Assembly (NCBI GenBank): GCA_016180815.1
Contig: JACPAN010000008.1
Span: forward strand, 124,001-188,000
Source: Elusimicrobiota bacterium
Lineage (GTDB): Bacteria > Elusimicrobiota > Elusimicrobia > JACQPE01
Direction: 5' to 3'
Length of the DNA stretch: 64,000 nt
The notes beneath the pieces are model-generated. The model was not told the DNA's origin. It saw nothing but the letters and a program-made list of their open reading frames with translations, and made no database searches. Positions within the stretch are counted from its first letter, which is position 1. Every line of letters starts with the position of its first letter. The position numbers and the translations under genes are program-made. This document shows, piece after piece, positions 23,400 to 32,006 of this stretch.

Positions 23400-24620
23400 C
23401 TAAAGAGAGTCGTAACGTTTAAGAATTACCGGCAAATAAGTTTCCCACCCAAAATCCGTCTTAGCGATATTCCGGGCGCGTTGGCGCCAGGAATCCGCAT
23501 CCGTTGAAAGCTGGGCTCTGAGTTCGCGCAGCGCTTGTTCAAGTCCGCGCTGATCGTCCGGAGCCGCGACAACGCGGCCGACTTTTTCTTTGTTGATCAA
23601 TACGGCCAAATCCTCGGGATGCGCGGTGCCCAGAATCATCAAGCCCGCGGCCAGGTATTCCCCGGCCTTGGTCGGACAGGCGACTTGATTGACGATATGC
23701 AGCGGCCGGATTAAGAGTCCGATATCCGCAGCCGCCAAATATTCGGGCGTGGATTCATGGCTTGTGGTCAGGATGCGGTAATCATCCGGTGAGCAGCCCT
23801 CAAGGCGCAGGGCTTCTTCGGCGTCTGCGCGATCAGGCGTCAGAATCAACAGGCAGGACGCGGGGTTCAATTTTTTTATGGCCGACAGCGCAATCGCCAG
23901 CCAGCGGGCCGGCTGCCAGGCGCGGATCGATCCCGCATAAATCAGCGTCAGCCGGTTCCCGATGCCCAGCTTTTTTCTCAACTCATCGCGGGTTTTTTGG
24001 GTTTGATCGAATCGATCCAAGTCCACGCAGCAAGGGATGACGTCGATTCGTTGGGGCACGGCGCCGTAATGCGCGATCAGGTGGCGCTTCAAGGATTCGG
24101 AAACGCAAAAAATATGATCCGCCTGCGTGGTCGTCTCGCGCTCCAGAGTCCTGAGCGTTTCAAGCCAACGGCGATCGATGGCCGTAGGCCGGCGTTTTTT
24201 TTCGCCTTCAAGAATCAGCGCGTATTCTTGCGCCTCAAGCCCGCGGCAGTCCAGAATGACTTTAATGCCGGGGCGGCTTTTTTTAAGAGCCAAGGCCAGG
24301 GCCGCGCTTTGGAAGCCCCGCGCGTGGATGACGGACGCGCCCTCGCCGACGGCGCGCTTCAATTGTCCGGTGTTCAAGCCGAGCATATTCCTGGGCACGC
24401 GCGGCAAAAACACGGGCGCTTGGCCGGTCGCTTCTAAACATTCGCGTTTTTTTTGGGCGATGTAGGGCCTGTTAAATAAAAAATCCTTCCAGGGATGAAA
24501 GACGAACAATTGAGGCGCGACGCCCCGCCCGTTGATTTTTTTGAGGAAGTTGACGACCTGTGAGTCGAACACCGTCCGTTCCGCGCCGCCGTAGGCTAAG
24601 TAAGCGATGGCCTTAGCCAT
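23400..24620 (-). CDS. GT-B glycosyltransferase, GT4-like
   Basis: 406 residues. LIYAGSIRAWQPARWLAIA is the GT4 hinge/second-domain entry, VFDSQVVNFLKKI and AERTVFD sit at the N-terminus, and the donor-site part reads VACPTKAGEYLAAGLMILG with the preceding ADIGLLIRP. It likely adds a sugar from a nucleotide donor to a cytoplasmic lipid-linked acceptor. It overlaps the upstream GT2 gene by 8 bases and faces the methyltransferase tail-to-tail. Confidence 0.85.
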   Translation of the reverse strand: MAKAIAYLAYGGAERTVFDSQVVNFLKKINGRGVAPQLFVFHPWKDFLFNRPYIAQKKRECLEATGQAPVFLPRVPRNMLGLNTGQLKRAVGEGASVIHARGFQSAALALALKKSRPGIKVILDCRGLEAQEYALILEGEKKRRPTAIDRRWLETLRTLERETTTQADHIFCVSESLKRHLIAHYGAVPQRIDVIPCCVDLDRFDQTQKTRDELRKKLGIGNRLTLIYAGSIRAWQPARWLAIALSAIKKLNPASCLLILTPDRADAEEALRLEGCSPDDYRILTTSHESTPEYLAAADIGLLIRPLHIVNQVACPTKAGEYLAAGLMILGTAHPEDLAVLINKEKVGRVVAAPDDQRGLEQALRELRAQLSTDADSWRQRARNIAKTDFGWETYLPVILKRYDSL

Positions 24621-25332
24621 AACAGCCTCGAATCTGCCGCCATTTAATGGCGATGAGGTCGCGCAGGGCGCCCGCCGAATCGGCGAAGAGGCGCACGGAT
24701 GAGGTGCGGTTTTCCCTCAACACAACGGGCACGCGGGCGATCTTGAGGTTTTGGAGCGCCGCCGCTAAAAGAAGTTCGATATCGAAAGCGAACCGATCCA
24801 CGCTCAAAAGAGGCAAAAGCCGTTGGGCCGCTTGGCGCGTCATTCCCTTCATGCCGCATTGCGTGTCTTTGATATCGAGAGCGCGGGGAAAGAACAGGCG
24901 TGTCACCACGGTCGACGTCGCCCAGGATAGCGCCCGTCGCGCAAGATTAACTCGCACCTCATAACGCGAGGCGCTCTGGTGCCTGTCGCCGACCGCGAGT
25001 TCGCAGGTTTTTAAAAGCGCCGCCGCTTCGGCGATAACGTCGAGTCCGTAGGGAAAATCGACATCGGTAAAAAAGAGGTATTTTCCTTTCGTATGTTCGA
25101 GACCGTGACGCACGGCGAACCCTTTGCCCCGATTCTCAGGCAAGTGAATCGAGCGTATGGCCGGTTCGTGCCTTTTGAGGATTTGAGCCGTTTCATCGGC
25201 GCTGCCGTCATTGACGAAAATAAGCTCCCAGTCCGCGGAACGATTCTTCAGCCAGCCGCAGGCATAGGCGATGGATTGTTCCAGAATGGGCGCTCCGTTG
25301 TAAACCGGGATGACGAGGGACAATTCGGGCAC
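24613..25332 (-). CDS. GT2 family polyprenyl-phosphate glycosyltransferase, DPM1-like
   Basis: 239 residues beginning SLVIPVYNGAPIL. IFVNDGSADETAQIL, LPENRGKGFAVRHGLEH, FFTDVDFPY (metal site) and IKDTQCGMKGMTRQAAQRL follow, with FAFDIELLLAA near the end: the classic set for dolichyl-phosphate glucose/mannose synthase-like enzymes. No transmembrane segment. It starts almost back to back with the divergent GT39-like gene. Confidence 0.9.
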   Translation of the reverse strand: MPELSLVIPVYNGAPILEQSIAYACGWLKNRSADWELIFVNDGSADETAQILKRHEPAIRSIHLPENRGKGFAVRHGLEHTKGKYLFFTDVDFPYGLDVIAEAAALLKTCELAVGDRHQSASRYEVRVNLARRALSWATSTVVTRLFFPRALDIKDTQCGMKGMTRQAAQRLLPLLSVDRFAFDIELLLAAALQNLKIARVPVVLRENRTSSVRLFADSAGALRDLIAIKWRQIRGCYG

Positions 25333-25338
25333 CTATGG

Positions 25339-25352
25339 ATTTTCCTAAACTT
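25339..25352 (+). promoter_or_regulatory. Start-proximal promoter-like motif ATTTTCCTAAACTT (copy 1)
   Basis: This 14-mer recurs exactly at 31594-31607, and its TAAACT part recurs at 62025-62030. All three copies sit just upstream of start codons. Here TAAACT ends 7 bases before ATG 25359, implying a leaderless or very short-leader mRNA. Confidence 0.4.
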
Positions 25353-25358
25353 AGCGGG

Positions 25359-27050
25359 ATGAAGTTAAGCCCGGTTGAGTTCCTCAGGCGTTGTCCGAAG
25401 CCGTTTCTTCTGATTGTATCGGCCGGACTATTGTTGCGTTTGGCCGGAATCGATTTCGGGCTGCCCGGCACTTACCATCCGGATGAGCCGCATCACATCA
25501 ACCTGGCCGTGTATTTCGGTTCGGGCGATTTCAATCCTCATGTGTTTAAATACCCGACGCTTTGGATGTATGTGTTGTTCATTCTTTACGGCCTTTTTTT
25601 CGTTGTTTGGTCCGGGTTCGGTTTTTTGCGCGGAGCCGATGATTTCGGAGCGCTTTTTGTTTGGGACCCGAGCGCTTTTTACCTCATCGCACGGGGCGCT
25701 TCCGCTTTTTTAGGCGCCGCCGCTATTTTTCCTTTATACGCCATGGTCAAGCGTTTGGCCGGCGAGCGCGCCGGGCTTTTAGCCGCCGGGCTTTGGGCTG
25801 TTTCACCCCGGTTGGTCAATTACGGGCATGTGGCCAAGCCGGATATGCTGATGTTGGCGTTTTCCACGCTGGCTTGGTTTTTATGCGCCCGCATCCTCAA
25901 CGGCGCGCGCGACCGGCGTTCCTATGTCCTTGCGGGAGGAGCGATGGGTCTGGCTTGTTCAAGCCAATACACGGCGGGTTTTATCGCGCCGCTGCTTGTC
26001 TTGGCCCATGGCTTGAGCCAGGGCCGTTCATGGCTGCGAGCTTCGGCCCTTGCGCCGTTGGTTTTGGGTTATGCCGCCGCCGTAGCCGCCTTTTTTCTGG
26101 GCACGCCATTTGCGCTTTTTGATTTTCAAACGTTTGCCCGCGATTTGCGTGATCTTTTATCTTATGGACAGGGCGCGCTGACAGGCACTCCTGAGAAAGC
26201 GGGTTTGGCCGCAGCCGCTAATTTGTTGGTGGTTTTAGGCTGGCCTGCGCTCTTGGGCGCTTTGATCGTTGCCGCCGGCGCTGTTTTGGCCTGGCGGAAA
26301 AACAGACGGGCGGCTTTATTCGGGTTGTTACCCCTGGCTTTGGGTTTTGTTGTGATGGCCGTCCAAAGCCGGCAGGCAGCGGCTGAGCGCTATGTGGCCG
26401 CGTTGTTCCCAGGCGTTGTCTTGCTGGCGTCATTCGCGGCGGAGGCGCCTTGGTTGAAGACGGTCAAGGCAGCGGCTAAAAACTGGTGGTGGCTTTTATT
26501 GATCCCGGGCGCCTGGGGCGCGGTCGGCATCAGCCGGGATTATCTTAAGCCCGACACCAGGACCCTGGCTAAGGAATGGATCGAGGAGCATATCCCCGAA
26601 GGCAGCCGCATTCTCCTCGATCAAATTTATTTAGGGCCGCCTCTGGCCATGACCAAGGATCAGGTCGAGCGCCTTTATCAAAAGACTTCATCCATCGGCC
26701 ATCCCCGCGCGCGTTATTTTCATTTGATGCTTAAGGGGCACCCGGGCGGCGGCTATGAGATTCTGCGCATGCTGCGCACCTCCGGCGAGTTGATTTCCAT
26801 GGAACGGCATACGCAATGGTCCCAGCAAGGCTATGATCTTTTGGACGTCGAGCGCGGCTTGCCGGCTTTGCAGGAGGCCGGCGTGCGTTATGCGCTTACC
26901 AGCTCGGAGGGCGCCAGGGCCGATACCAATCCGCGTCTATCCAAATTTTTCAGCGACTTGGAAAGTAAAACCGAGTTGTTGCGTCAGTTTCAACCGGATG
27001 ACCGGACGACGGGTCCTGCCCTTAAGATTTACCGGGTTTTTCGCCGATGA
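25359..27050 (+). CDS. Multi-pass membrane glycosyltransferase, GT39/ArnT-like
   Basis: About 563 residues from ATG 25359 (MKLSPVEFLRRCPKPFLL). GIDFGLPGTYHPDEPHHI in the first outer loop contains the D/E pair typical of ArnT/PMT-like active sites. About ten hydrophobic segments follow, and a soluble C-terminal domain starts near KEWIEEHIPEGSR. An in-frame ATG at 25335 exists, but the promoter-like motif between the two favours 25359. Divergent from its likely donor-synthase partner (24613-25332). The 3' end overlaps the leftward receiver-methyltransferase gene by 29 bases. Confidence 0.82.
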   Translation: MKLSPVEFLRRCPKPFLLIVSAGLLLRLAGIDFGLPGTYHPDEPHHINLAVYFGSGDFNPHVFKYPTLWMYVLFILYGLFFVVWSGFGFLRGADDFGALFVWDPSAFYLIARGASAFLGAAAIFPLYAMVKRLAGERAGLLAAGLWAVSPRLVNYGHVAKPDMLMLAFSTLAWFLCARILNGARDRRSYVLAGGAMGLACSSQYTAGFIAPLLVLAHGLSQGRSWLRASALAPLVLGYAAAVAAFFLGTPFALFDFQTFARDLRDLLSYGQGALTGTPEKAGLAAAANLLVVLGWPALLGALIVAAGAVLAWRKNRRAALFGLLPLALGFVVMAVQSRQAAAERYVAALFPGVVLLASFAAEAPWLKTVKAAAKNWWWLLLIPGAWGAVGISRDYLKPDTRTLAKEWIEEHIPEGSRILLDQIYLGPPLAMTKDQVERLYQKTSSIGHPRARYFHLMLKGHPGGGYEILRMLRTSGELISMERHTQWSQQGYDLLDVERGLPALQEAGVRYALTSSEGARADTNPRLSKFFSDLESKTELLRQFQPDDRTTGPALKIYRVFRR

Positions 27051-28161
27051 TGTAGAGCAGATTTCCGAAACGGCCGAGTCGATTGAATTCAAACTGATTG
27101 ATGGCCTTGAGGATATCCGTGGGTAGAAATCCGATCCATGGACTGATGGAATTGAAACTGCCTTCCTCTGTGATTTTGAAATGATGGGCTGCAAATAATT
27201 CCCTCAGCGACCGCCGGTTAAATTTGGAAACATGCTGGCAGCCCGCTAGAGCCGGCGCCAGATGCAGGTGGTCCATCGTCCACTCAATGACAGGCCATAG
27301 GCTTCGATAATTCGGCGTTGTGATCAAAAACAGCCCGCCCGGTTCCAGCGCCCGGTAGGCTTTTGCCATCAACTGGTCGATCTCGGGGCGATAGAGATGC
27401 TCGATGACTTCCTGGGAAATGATTTTGGTGTAGGCGTTTTGAGCGAATCGGGCATCCGATACGGAACTGACCATTAATTGTACGTTGTTTCTCCCCGCGC
27501 ACTGGCGCCTGGCGAATTCGACGGCGTCGGGAGAAATGTCCACGCCCGTGACTGATTCGGCTTTTGCGGCCGCCCAAGCCAGGAAATTGCCGGAACCGCA
27601 GCCTATTTCCAAAAGTTTGTCGTTGCCGGTGATCGGGAATTTTTCCGCCGCCAGGTGCAGTTTGTTCCAATGCCATATGCGTTGGACGAAGAAGCCTTGA
27701 TGGAGCGCTTGGAATTGATAGTCGCCGGCGATTTTTATCCTTTCGGTTTCCCTCTCCGGAGGTTGCGACGGGATGGTTTTTCTGGAAAGTGGGCGACCCA
27801 AGCGCTCTTCAACGACTTCAAGAAGATCGGCTGCTTTGAACGGTTTGATCAGCACCGAACAGCGAAGCGTCAGATCTTTAGGTAAGGCGTCGTCGAGAAT
27901 CGGTTTAGACCCCATTAAAATATAGGAGGTTTTTTTAAATCCATTGGTTTGGCGCAATTTTTTGATGAGCCGGTCTCCGCTGAAGTCAGGGAGCAGGTGA
28001 TCTGAAATGATTAAGGAGGGATGTTCTTTGAGCGCAAGGCGCAATCCCTCCTGGCCGGAAGTGGCGCTGTAGACGTTGCAATTGAAACCCGACAGCGCGT
28101 GAGATATGGATTCGATGACCGCGCTGTTGTCATCGACGATAAGAATTTTAGGAGCAGTCAT
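27022..28161 (-). CDS. Response-regulator receiver fused to SAM-dependent methyltransferase
   Basis: 379 residues. Residues 1-120 are a receiver domain: ILIVDDNSAVIES with the acidic pair D10/D11, phospho-acceptor D54 in LIISDHLLPDFSG, Ser85 and the invariant Lys106 in LIKPFKA. A linker of ~40 residues leads to a class I methyltransferase from ~165: LLEIGCGSGNFLAWAA, VTGVDISPDAVEFAR, IISQEVIEHLYRPE and LEPGGLFLITTPNY. All receiver residues needed for phosphorylation are kept, so methylation may be under two-component control; no histidine kinase is in the window. GAGGGA precedes the ATG. Confidence 0.9.
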   Translation of the reverse strand: MTAPKILIVDDNSAVIESISHALSGFNCNVYSATSGQEGLRLALKEHPSLIISDHLLPDFSGDRLIKKLRQTNGFKKTSYILMGSKPILDDALPKDLTLRCSVLIKPFKAADLLEVVEERLGRPLSRKTIPSQPPERETERIKIAGDYQFQALHQGFFVQRIWHWNKLHLAAEKFPITGNDKLLEIGCGSGNFLAWAAAKAESVTGVDISPDAVEFARRQCAGRNNVQLMVSSVSDARFAQNAYTKIISQEVIEHLYRPEIDQLMAKAYRALEPGGLFLITTPNYRSLWPVIEWTMDHLHLAPALAGCQHVSKFNRRSLRELFAAHHFKITEEGSFNSISPWIGFLPTDILKAINQFEFNRLGRFGNLLYIIGEKPGKS

Positions 28162-28291
28162 TGGTCCCTCAATTAATGAATAACAGGAAAGACCGTAGAT
28201 TGCAACTATTTTTTAGACGCTGTGTTGAAAAGCGTTCCAGCCGATGCCGGAAACTGATGGACGAGGTTTCAGGACGATGCGCCGGTGAGGT
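28162..28291. other. 130-base gap upstream of the receiver-methyltransferase gene
   Basis: Between the end of asnB and the start of the receiver-methyltransferase gene, both leftward. No gene, hairpin with a T-run or strong promoter was recognised. Because it is long for this packed region, it probably holds the promoter of 27022-28161. Confidence 0.3.
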
Positions 28292-30124
28292 TTAAGCGTT
28301 GATCCACCTGCGGTGCCAAAGCTCTAAGGCCAGCAAATTCCAAATTTTGGCGCTCTGGAAACGGCCCTGCCGGTGCTCTTTGATGAGTTCCTGAATGGCC
28401 GGGTAATTGAGCGCTTGGATGCGGCGTTCTTTAAAGAAAATATCGTCGAGCATGCCCGTTAATTCTTTTTGAAACCATTCGTTCAAGGGCACGTTGAAAC
28501 CGACTTTCGGGCGGAAAACGAAATTTTCCGGAAGGTAGCGAAGTGCCAATTTTTTCAGGATGTATTTGCCCGTGCCGTTTTTGATTTTCAAACCGCCGGC
28601 CAAGCCCAGCATGGATTCGACCAACTCATGGTCTAAAAACGGCACGCGGCATTCGATGGAAGCGGCCATGGTCACCCGGTCGGTGCGGATGAGCAAATCC
28701 GACGGTATGCGCGTGGCCATGTCGAAATAAAGCATTTGATTGACCAGGCCCAGCGTCCCTGGTTGGCCATAAATATGATGGACCCAGGGTTCTAATGAAA
28801 TATCTTTCTTCAAGTAGTGGCTTCGCAGGGATTCGCCGAACACATAGGCCGTGCCCCTAAACGGGTGATTTCCGGCCAGGCGGTTCCAGAGATCGCGCCG
28901 GTCGTCTCCGGACAGGAGCCCGGCCCAAGGCGCCCAGCGTGCCAGGCCTCTCAACGGGTTGAGCCGGATCATTTGAAGGTAGCTGTCATAACCGCCCAAT
29001 AGTTCATCGGCCCCTTCCCCGGAAAGAACCACTTTGATGTTGTGGCGCTGGGCTTCCTTGGCCACGAAATAAAGCGGCAGCGATGAAGGATCGGAAACCA
29101 AATCATCCATGTACACGACCCAGTCCGTCAGAAAATCCAGGAACGTCCGCGCATTCATGCTGAATACATGGTGCTCGGTTTTAGCCGCTTCGGCGACATG
29201 GTCGAAATAAACGCGCTCGCTGTAAGCCGCTTCCTCGAAGTCTACGGAAAAGCTATGAACGGGTTTGCCTTGGGATTCCTGCGCCGCGAACAAGGTGACC
29301 AACGACGAGTCCACGCCGCCGGAGAGGAAACACCCCACCGGAACATCGGCGACCAGCCTGCGTTTAACCGCCCGGCGCAGCAAGGTTTCCAGCTCGTTGA
29401 GCGCTTCGCCTTCGTCAGCCGGCCGTTCTTTCGAGTGATCGCTTAATCGCCAATAGGCTGTCTGTTCCGGGGTTTTGTGCGGGCGTTCGAACCAAAGCGT
29501 TTGCCCGGCGCCCAGGCGTTTGACCGGGCTCATGAGCATGTCGTCGGTCGGAACCGAGCGCATGGTTAAATAGAAGGCCAGGGCGTTTTCGTTCAAGCGA
29601 AGTTGCTTTGTCGTTTTCAAGTAGGGCTGCAGGCTTTTGAGCTCCGAGGCGATGATCACGCGTTCATTGTCCTGAACCCAGTAAAGAGGCTTGATGCCTA
29701 ATCGGTCGCGCGCGGCCCAAAGCGCCTGTTTTTTGGCGTCCCATAAAACGAAAGCGAACATCCCGTAAAAATGCTTTAAGCAATCCATTCCCCATTGCGC
29801 ATAAGCTTTGAGTAGAACCTCGGTGTCCGAGGTGCTGCGGAAAACATGGCCGAAGCCTTCGAGCTCTTTTTTTAATTCTTTGTAGTTGTAGAGTTCGCCG
29901 TTATAGGTGACGACGTTGCCCGTTTGAAGGTCTTTCATGGGCTGCCGGCCGCTGGGGGATAAATCGATGATGGCCAGACGCCGGTGGCCCAGGCCCAGTT
30001 GAGGCGTGACCAGCAGCGTGCCTTCGCCGTCGGGGCCGCGGTGTTTCAGGCAATCGGTGAGCTCGCGCAGTTCTTGCTCGCCAACCGGCTGTTCCCTGGA
30101 CCAGATCGCGATAATGCCGCACAT
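28292..30124 (-). CDS. asnB: Asparagine synthetase (glutamine-hydrolysing)
   Basis: 610 residues, normal length. The N-terminus MCGIIAIWSREQP exposes the catalytic Cys2 of the class II glutaminase domain, with HRGPDGEG and VTYNGELYNY following. The synthetase domain has the PP-loop LSGGVDSSLV and LSGEGADELLGGY. It converts aspartate, glutamine and ATP to asparagine, but homologues in polysaccharide loci amidate sugar uronic acids or peptidyl groups. Placement with a PaaK/CapK-like adenylating enzyme 5 bases upstream suggests the second use; this is inference. Confidence 0.92.
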   Translation of the reverse strand: MCGIIAIWSREQPVGEQELRELTDCLKHRGPDGEGTLLVTPQLGLGHRRLAIIDLSPSGRQPMKDLQTGNVVTYNGELYNYKELKKELEGFGHVFRSTSDTEVLLKAYAQWGMDCLKHFYGMFAFVLWDAKKQALWAARDRLGIKPLYWVQDNERVIIASELKSLQPYLKTTKQLRLNENALAFYLTMRSVPTDDMLMSPVKRLGAGQTLWFERPHKTPEQTAYWRLSDHSKERPADEGEALNELETLLRRAVKRRLVADVPVGCFLSGGVDSSLVTLFAAQESQGKPVHSFSVDFEEAAYSERVYFDHVAEAAKTEHHVFSMNARTFLDFLTDWVVYMDDLVSDPSSLPLYFVAKEAQRHNIKVVLSGEGADELLGGYDSYLQMIRLNPLRGLARWAPWAGLLSGDDRRDLWNRLAGNHPFRGTAYVFGESLRSHYLKKDISLEPWVHHIYGQPGTLGLVNQMLYFDMATRIPSDLLIRTDRVTMAASIECRVPFLDHELVESMLGLAGGLKIKNGTGKYILKKLALRYLPENFVFRPKVGFNVPLNEWFQKELTGMLDDIFFKERRIQALNYPAIQELIKEHRQGRFQSAKIWNLLALELWHRRWINA

Positions 30125-30129
30125 AAAAT

Positions 30130-31572
30130 TTATTTTTGATTCGAGCCCGACGGCGGCTCGATTTGATCAGCCAGCAATTCTTTGAACGATTGTTGATCGC
30201 CCAAGTACCGGTCCAAGGAAAGTTTCTGAATAAGGAAGCGATTTTTTCCCGACGGCGCGGATTCGACGGCGTCCACGGCCGCCAGAACAAGTTTCGTGTC
30301 CGGGCCCAGTTTCTCTCCGATTCCACGGAGGATATTCGCGTCGTCCTGCGGACCATAGGCCGGTTTTTTGACCAAGCGTAAGACAACCTCGCCGGGTTTT
30401 TCCTGATAGAACTGGAATTGGCGCACATTGTCAAAGACGGGTGTGTGCATGTTGATCGCGACCATGGAGATCGGACGGCCAGAGCCGGTGACGATGAATT
30501 CTTGAAGGCGGCCTTGAACCCGGCGCCAAAGCGGGTAATTGCGGTTGCAGCGTTCGCAACGGCCGGGCCCAAGCACGGCCAGATCGCGCGTTTTGTAGCG
30601 AATAAACGGCGTCGCCCAGCCGTAGAAGCCCGTGCCCACGATTTCTCCCGCTTCCCCCTCCTGCGTCACGGGCCGGCCTTCCCGGTCCAGAACTTCGGCT
30701 AAGCCGTATTCGGCGATGACGTGATAGTCGCTGGAATGTTCGCATTCCGTGGCCAACACAGCGGCCTCGCTGTGGCCGTACCAGGTGAAGGCCCGGCACC
30801 CGAACACGTTTTGAATCAACTCCCGTTGGCCGGGGTAGATATTTTCGGAACCGGCCATGACGCCCTTGAGGGGTTTTCCCGGCCAGCCGCCTTTTTCTTT
30901 GACATAGCCGGCTAAAAGAACGAACGCGGATGGGTATCCGTAGAGAAAATCAGGAGCGAATTTAGTCAATTGTTCCAGAAACATTTCCAGGAAAGGCTCC
31001 TTAAGATGGTAGGAAGAAAAATGAAGTTCGTTATGCGCGGGGTCATAGCGCCAAAGCCCATTTTTTTCCGCTGTGCCGACGAAGCCGCCCCGAAACACGG
31101 CGACCTTGTCGCCGGGGTTGAATCCGATGCGTTTTCTCTGAGCGTCGATGAAGGCGCGTTCCTTGGGGATATTGTAGCCCTTGACCCAGTAAAGCCCGAA
31201 CGGGATGCCGGTCGATCCTCCGGTCGTGACATAAACGCGGCGGCTCTTGGCCACGGCGTCGGAGCTGAATTCCTCAAGGCCGTCGCGCAGGTCCTCTTTG
31301 GCGATGGTGGGAAATTTGCGGATGTCCTCCGGAGTTTTGAAATCGGACGGTTTCACGCCCCATTCATCGAAGCGGCGGCGATAGCCGGAGGTCGTTTGGT
31401 AGGCGTGCTCGAGGATGCGGCTCGTGGCGTTGATTTGAAAAGAATCGAGCCGGTCTTTGGACCAATTTTGATGTTGTTCAAGCATGGCCATGGTTTCCCG
31501 ATAAACCCTGCCTTGGCGCCAAGACGGCGGCAGGAACGACCAAAGGTAACGCAGCCAGAAATGTTGAGTCAT
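30130..31572 (-). CDS. PaaK/CapK-like adenylate-forming enzyme
   Basis: 480 residues. SRILEHAYQTTSGYRRRF, the P-loop-like TTGGSTGIPFG, FTWYGHSEAA and ETGxTG-equivalent GTGFYGWATPFIRYKTRD fit the phenylacetate-CoA ligase/CapK group that occurs in capsule and LPS clusters. CERCNRNYPLWRRVQGR holds a CxxC usual in this group. It should activate a carboxylate as acyl-AMP; the acceptor (sugar amine or carrier) is unknown. First gene of the pair with asnB and divergent from the cupin gene. Confidence 0.85.
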   Translation of the reverse strand: MTQHFWLRYLWSFLPPSWRQGRVYRETMAMLEQHQNWSKDRLDSFQINATSRILEHAYQTTSGYRRRFDEWGVKPSDFKTPEDIRKFPTIAKEDLRDGLEEFSSDAVAKSRRVYVTTGGSTGIPFGLYWVKGYNIPKERAFIDAQRKRIGFNPGDKVAVFRGGFVGTAEKNGLWRYDPAHNELHFSSYHLKEPFLEMFLEQLTKFAPDFLYGYPSAFVLLAGYVKEKGGWPGKPLKGVMAGSENIYPGQRELIQNVFGCRAFTWYGHSEAAVLATECEHSSDYHVIAEYGLAEVLDREGRPVTQEGEAGEIVGTGFYGWATPFIRYKTRDLAVLGPGRCERCNRNYPLWRRVQGRLQEFIVTGSGRPISMVAINMHTPVFDNVRQFQFYQEKPGEVVLRLVKKPAYGPQDDANILRGIGEKLGPDTKLVLAAVDAVESAPSGKNRFLIQKLSLDRYLGDQQSFKELLADQIEPPSGSNQK

Positions 31573-31593
31573 GAATTTTTCAGTCGACCGTTA

Positions 31594-31607
31594 ATTTTCC
31601 TAAACTT
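31594..31607 (+). promoter_or_regulatory. Start-proximal promoter-like motif ATTTTCCTAAACTT (copy 2)
   Basis: Identical to 25339-25352. TAAACT (31601-31606) ends 10 bases before ATG 31617 of the cupin gene; there is no ribosome-binding site between them. Confidence 0.4.
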
Positions 31608-31616
31608 TACAGGGTT

Positions 31617-32006
31617 ATGCGAAAGAAGACAGGCCGTCGTTCCCTGATCCGAGCCGCTCATGCGCGTCCTTGGGGTCGGTGGCTCGTTATTGAGCGAGGC
31701 GCGGGTTATCAAGTCAAAAGAATTGAAGTGCTCCCCGGCAGACGGCTGAGCCTTCAAAAGCACCGTCATCGCGCCGAGCATTGGACCGTGATCCAAGGCA
31801 TCGGCCAAGTCGTCTGCGGCCGGAGGAAATTTCGCCTTAAAGCGAATCAATCCTGTTTTATACCGAAGGGGTCTTTGCATCGTCTGGGCAATCCGGGTTC
31901 GACAAAACTTATCCTGATCGAAGTGCAGGTCGGCTCTTATCTGGGCGAAGACGATATTATCAGGCTGGCCGATGATTATGGGCGCGTTAATTCCGGTGAG
32001 CAATGA
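31617..32006 (+). CDS. Cupin, mannose-6-phosphate isomerase type II-like
   Basis: 129 residues. RPWGRWLVIERGAGYQVKRI and LSLQKHRHRAEHWTVIQG are the hallmark of the isomerase domain normally found at the C-terminus of ManC/AlgA; PKGSLHRLGNPG is the second cupin motif. The metal-binding His residues are kept (KHRHRAEHW, LHRLGN). As a stand-alone domain it may isomerise a hexose- or heptose-phosphate, feeding GDP-sugar synthesis beside hddA and hddC. It converges with hddA, overlapping by 20 bases. Confidence 0.85.
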   Translation: MRKKTGRRSLIRAAHARPWGRWLVIERGAGYQVKRIEVLPGRRLSLQKHRHRAEHWTVIQGIGQVVCGRRKFRLKANQSCFIPKGSLHRLGNPGSTKLILIEVQVGSYLGEDDIIRLADDYGRVNSGEQ

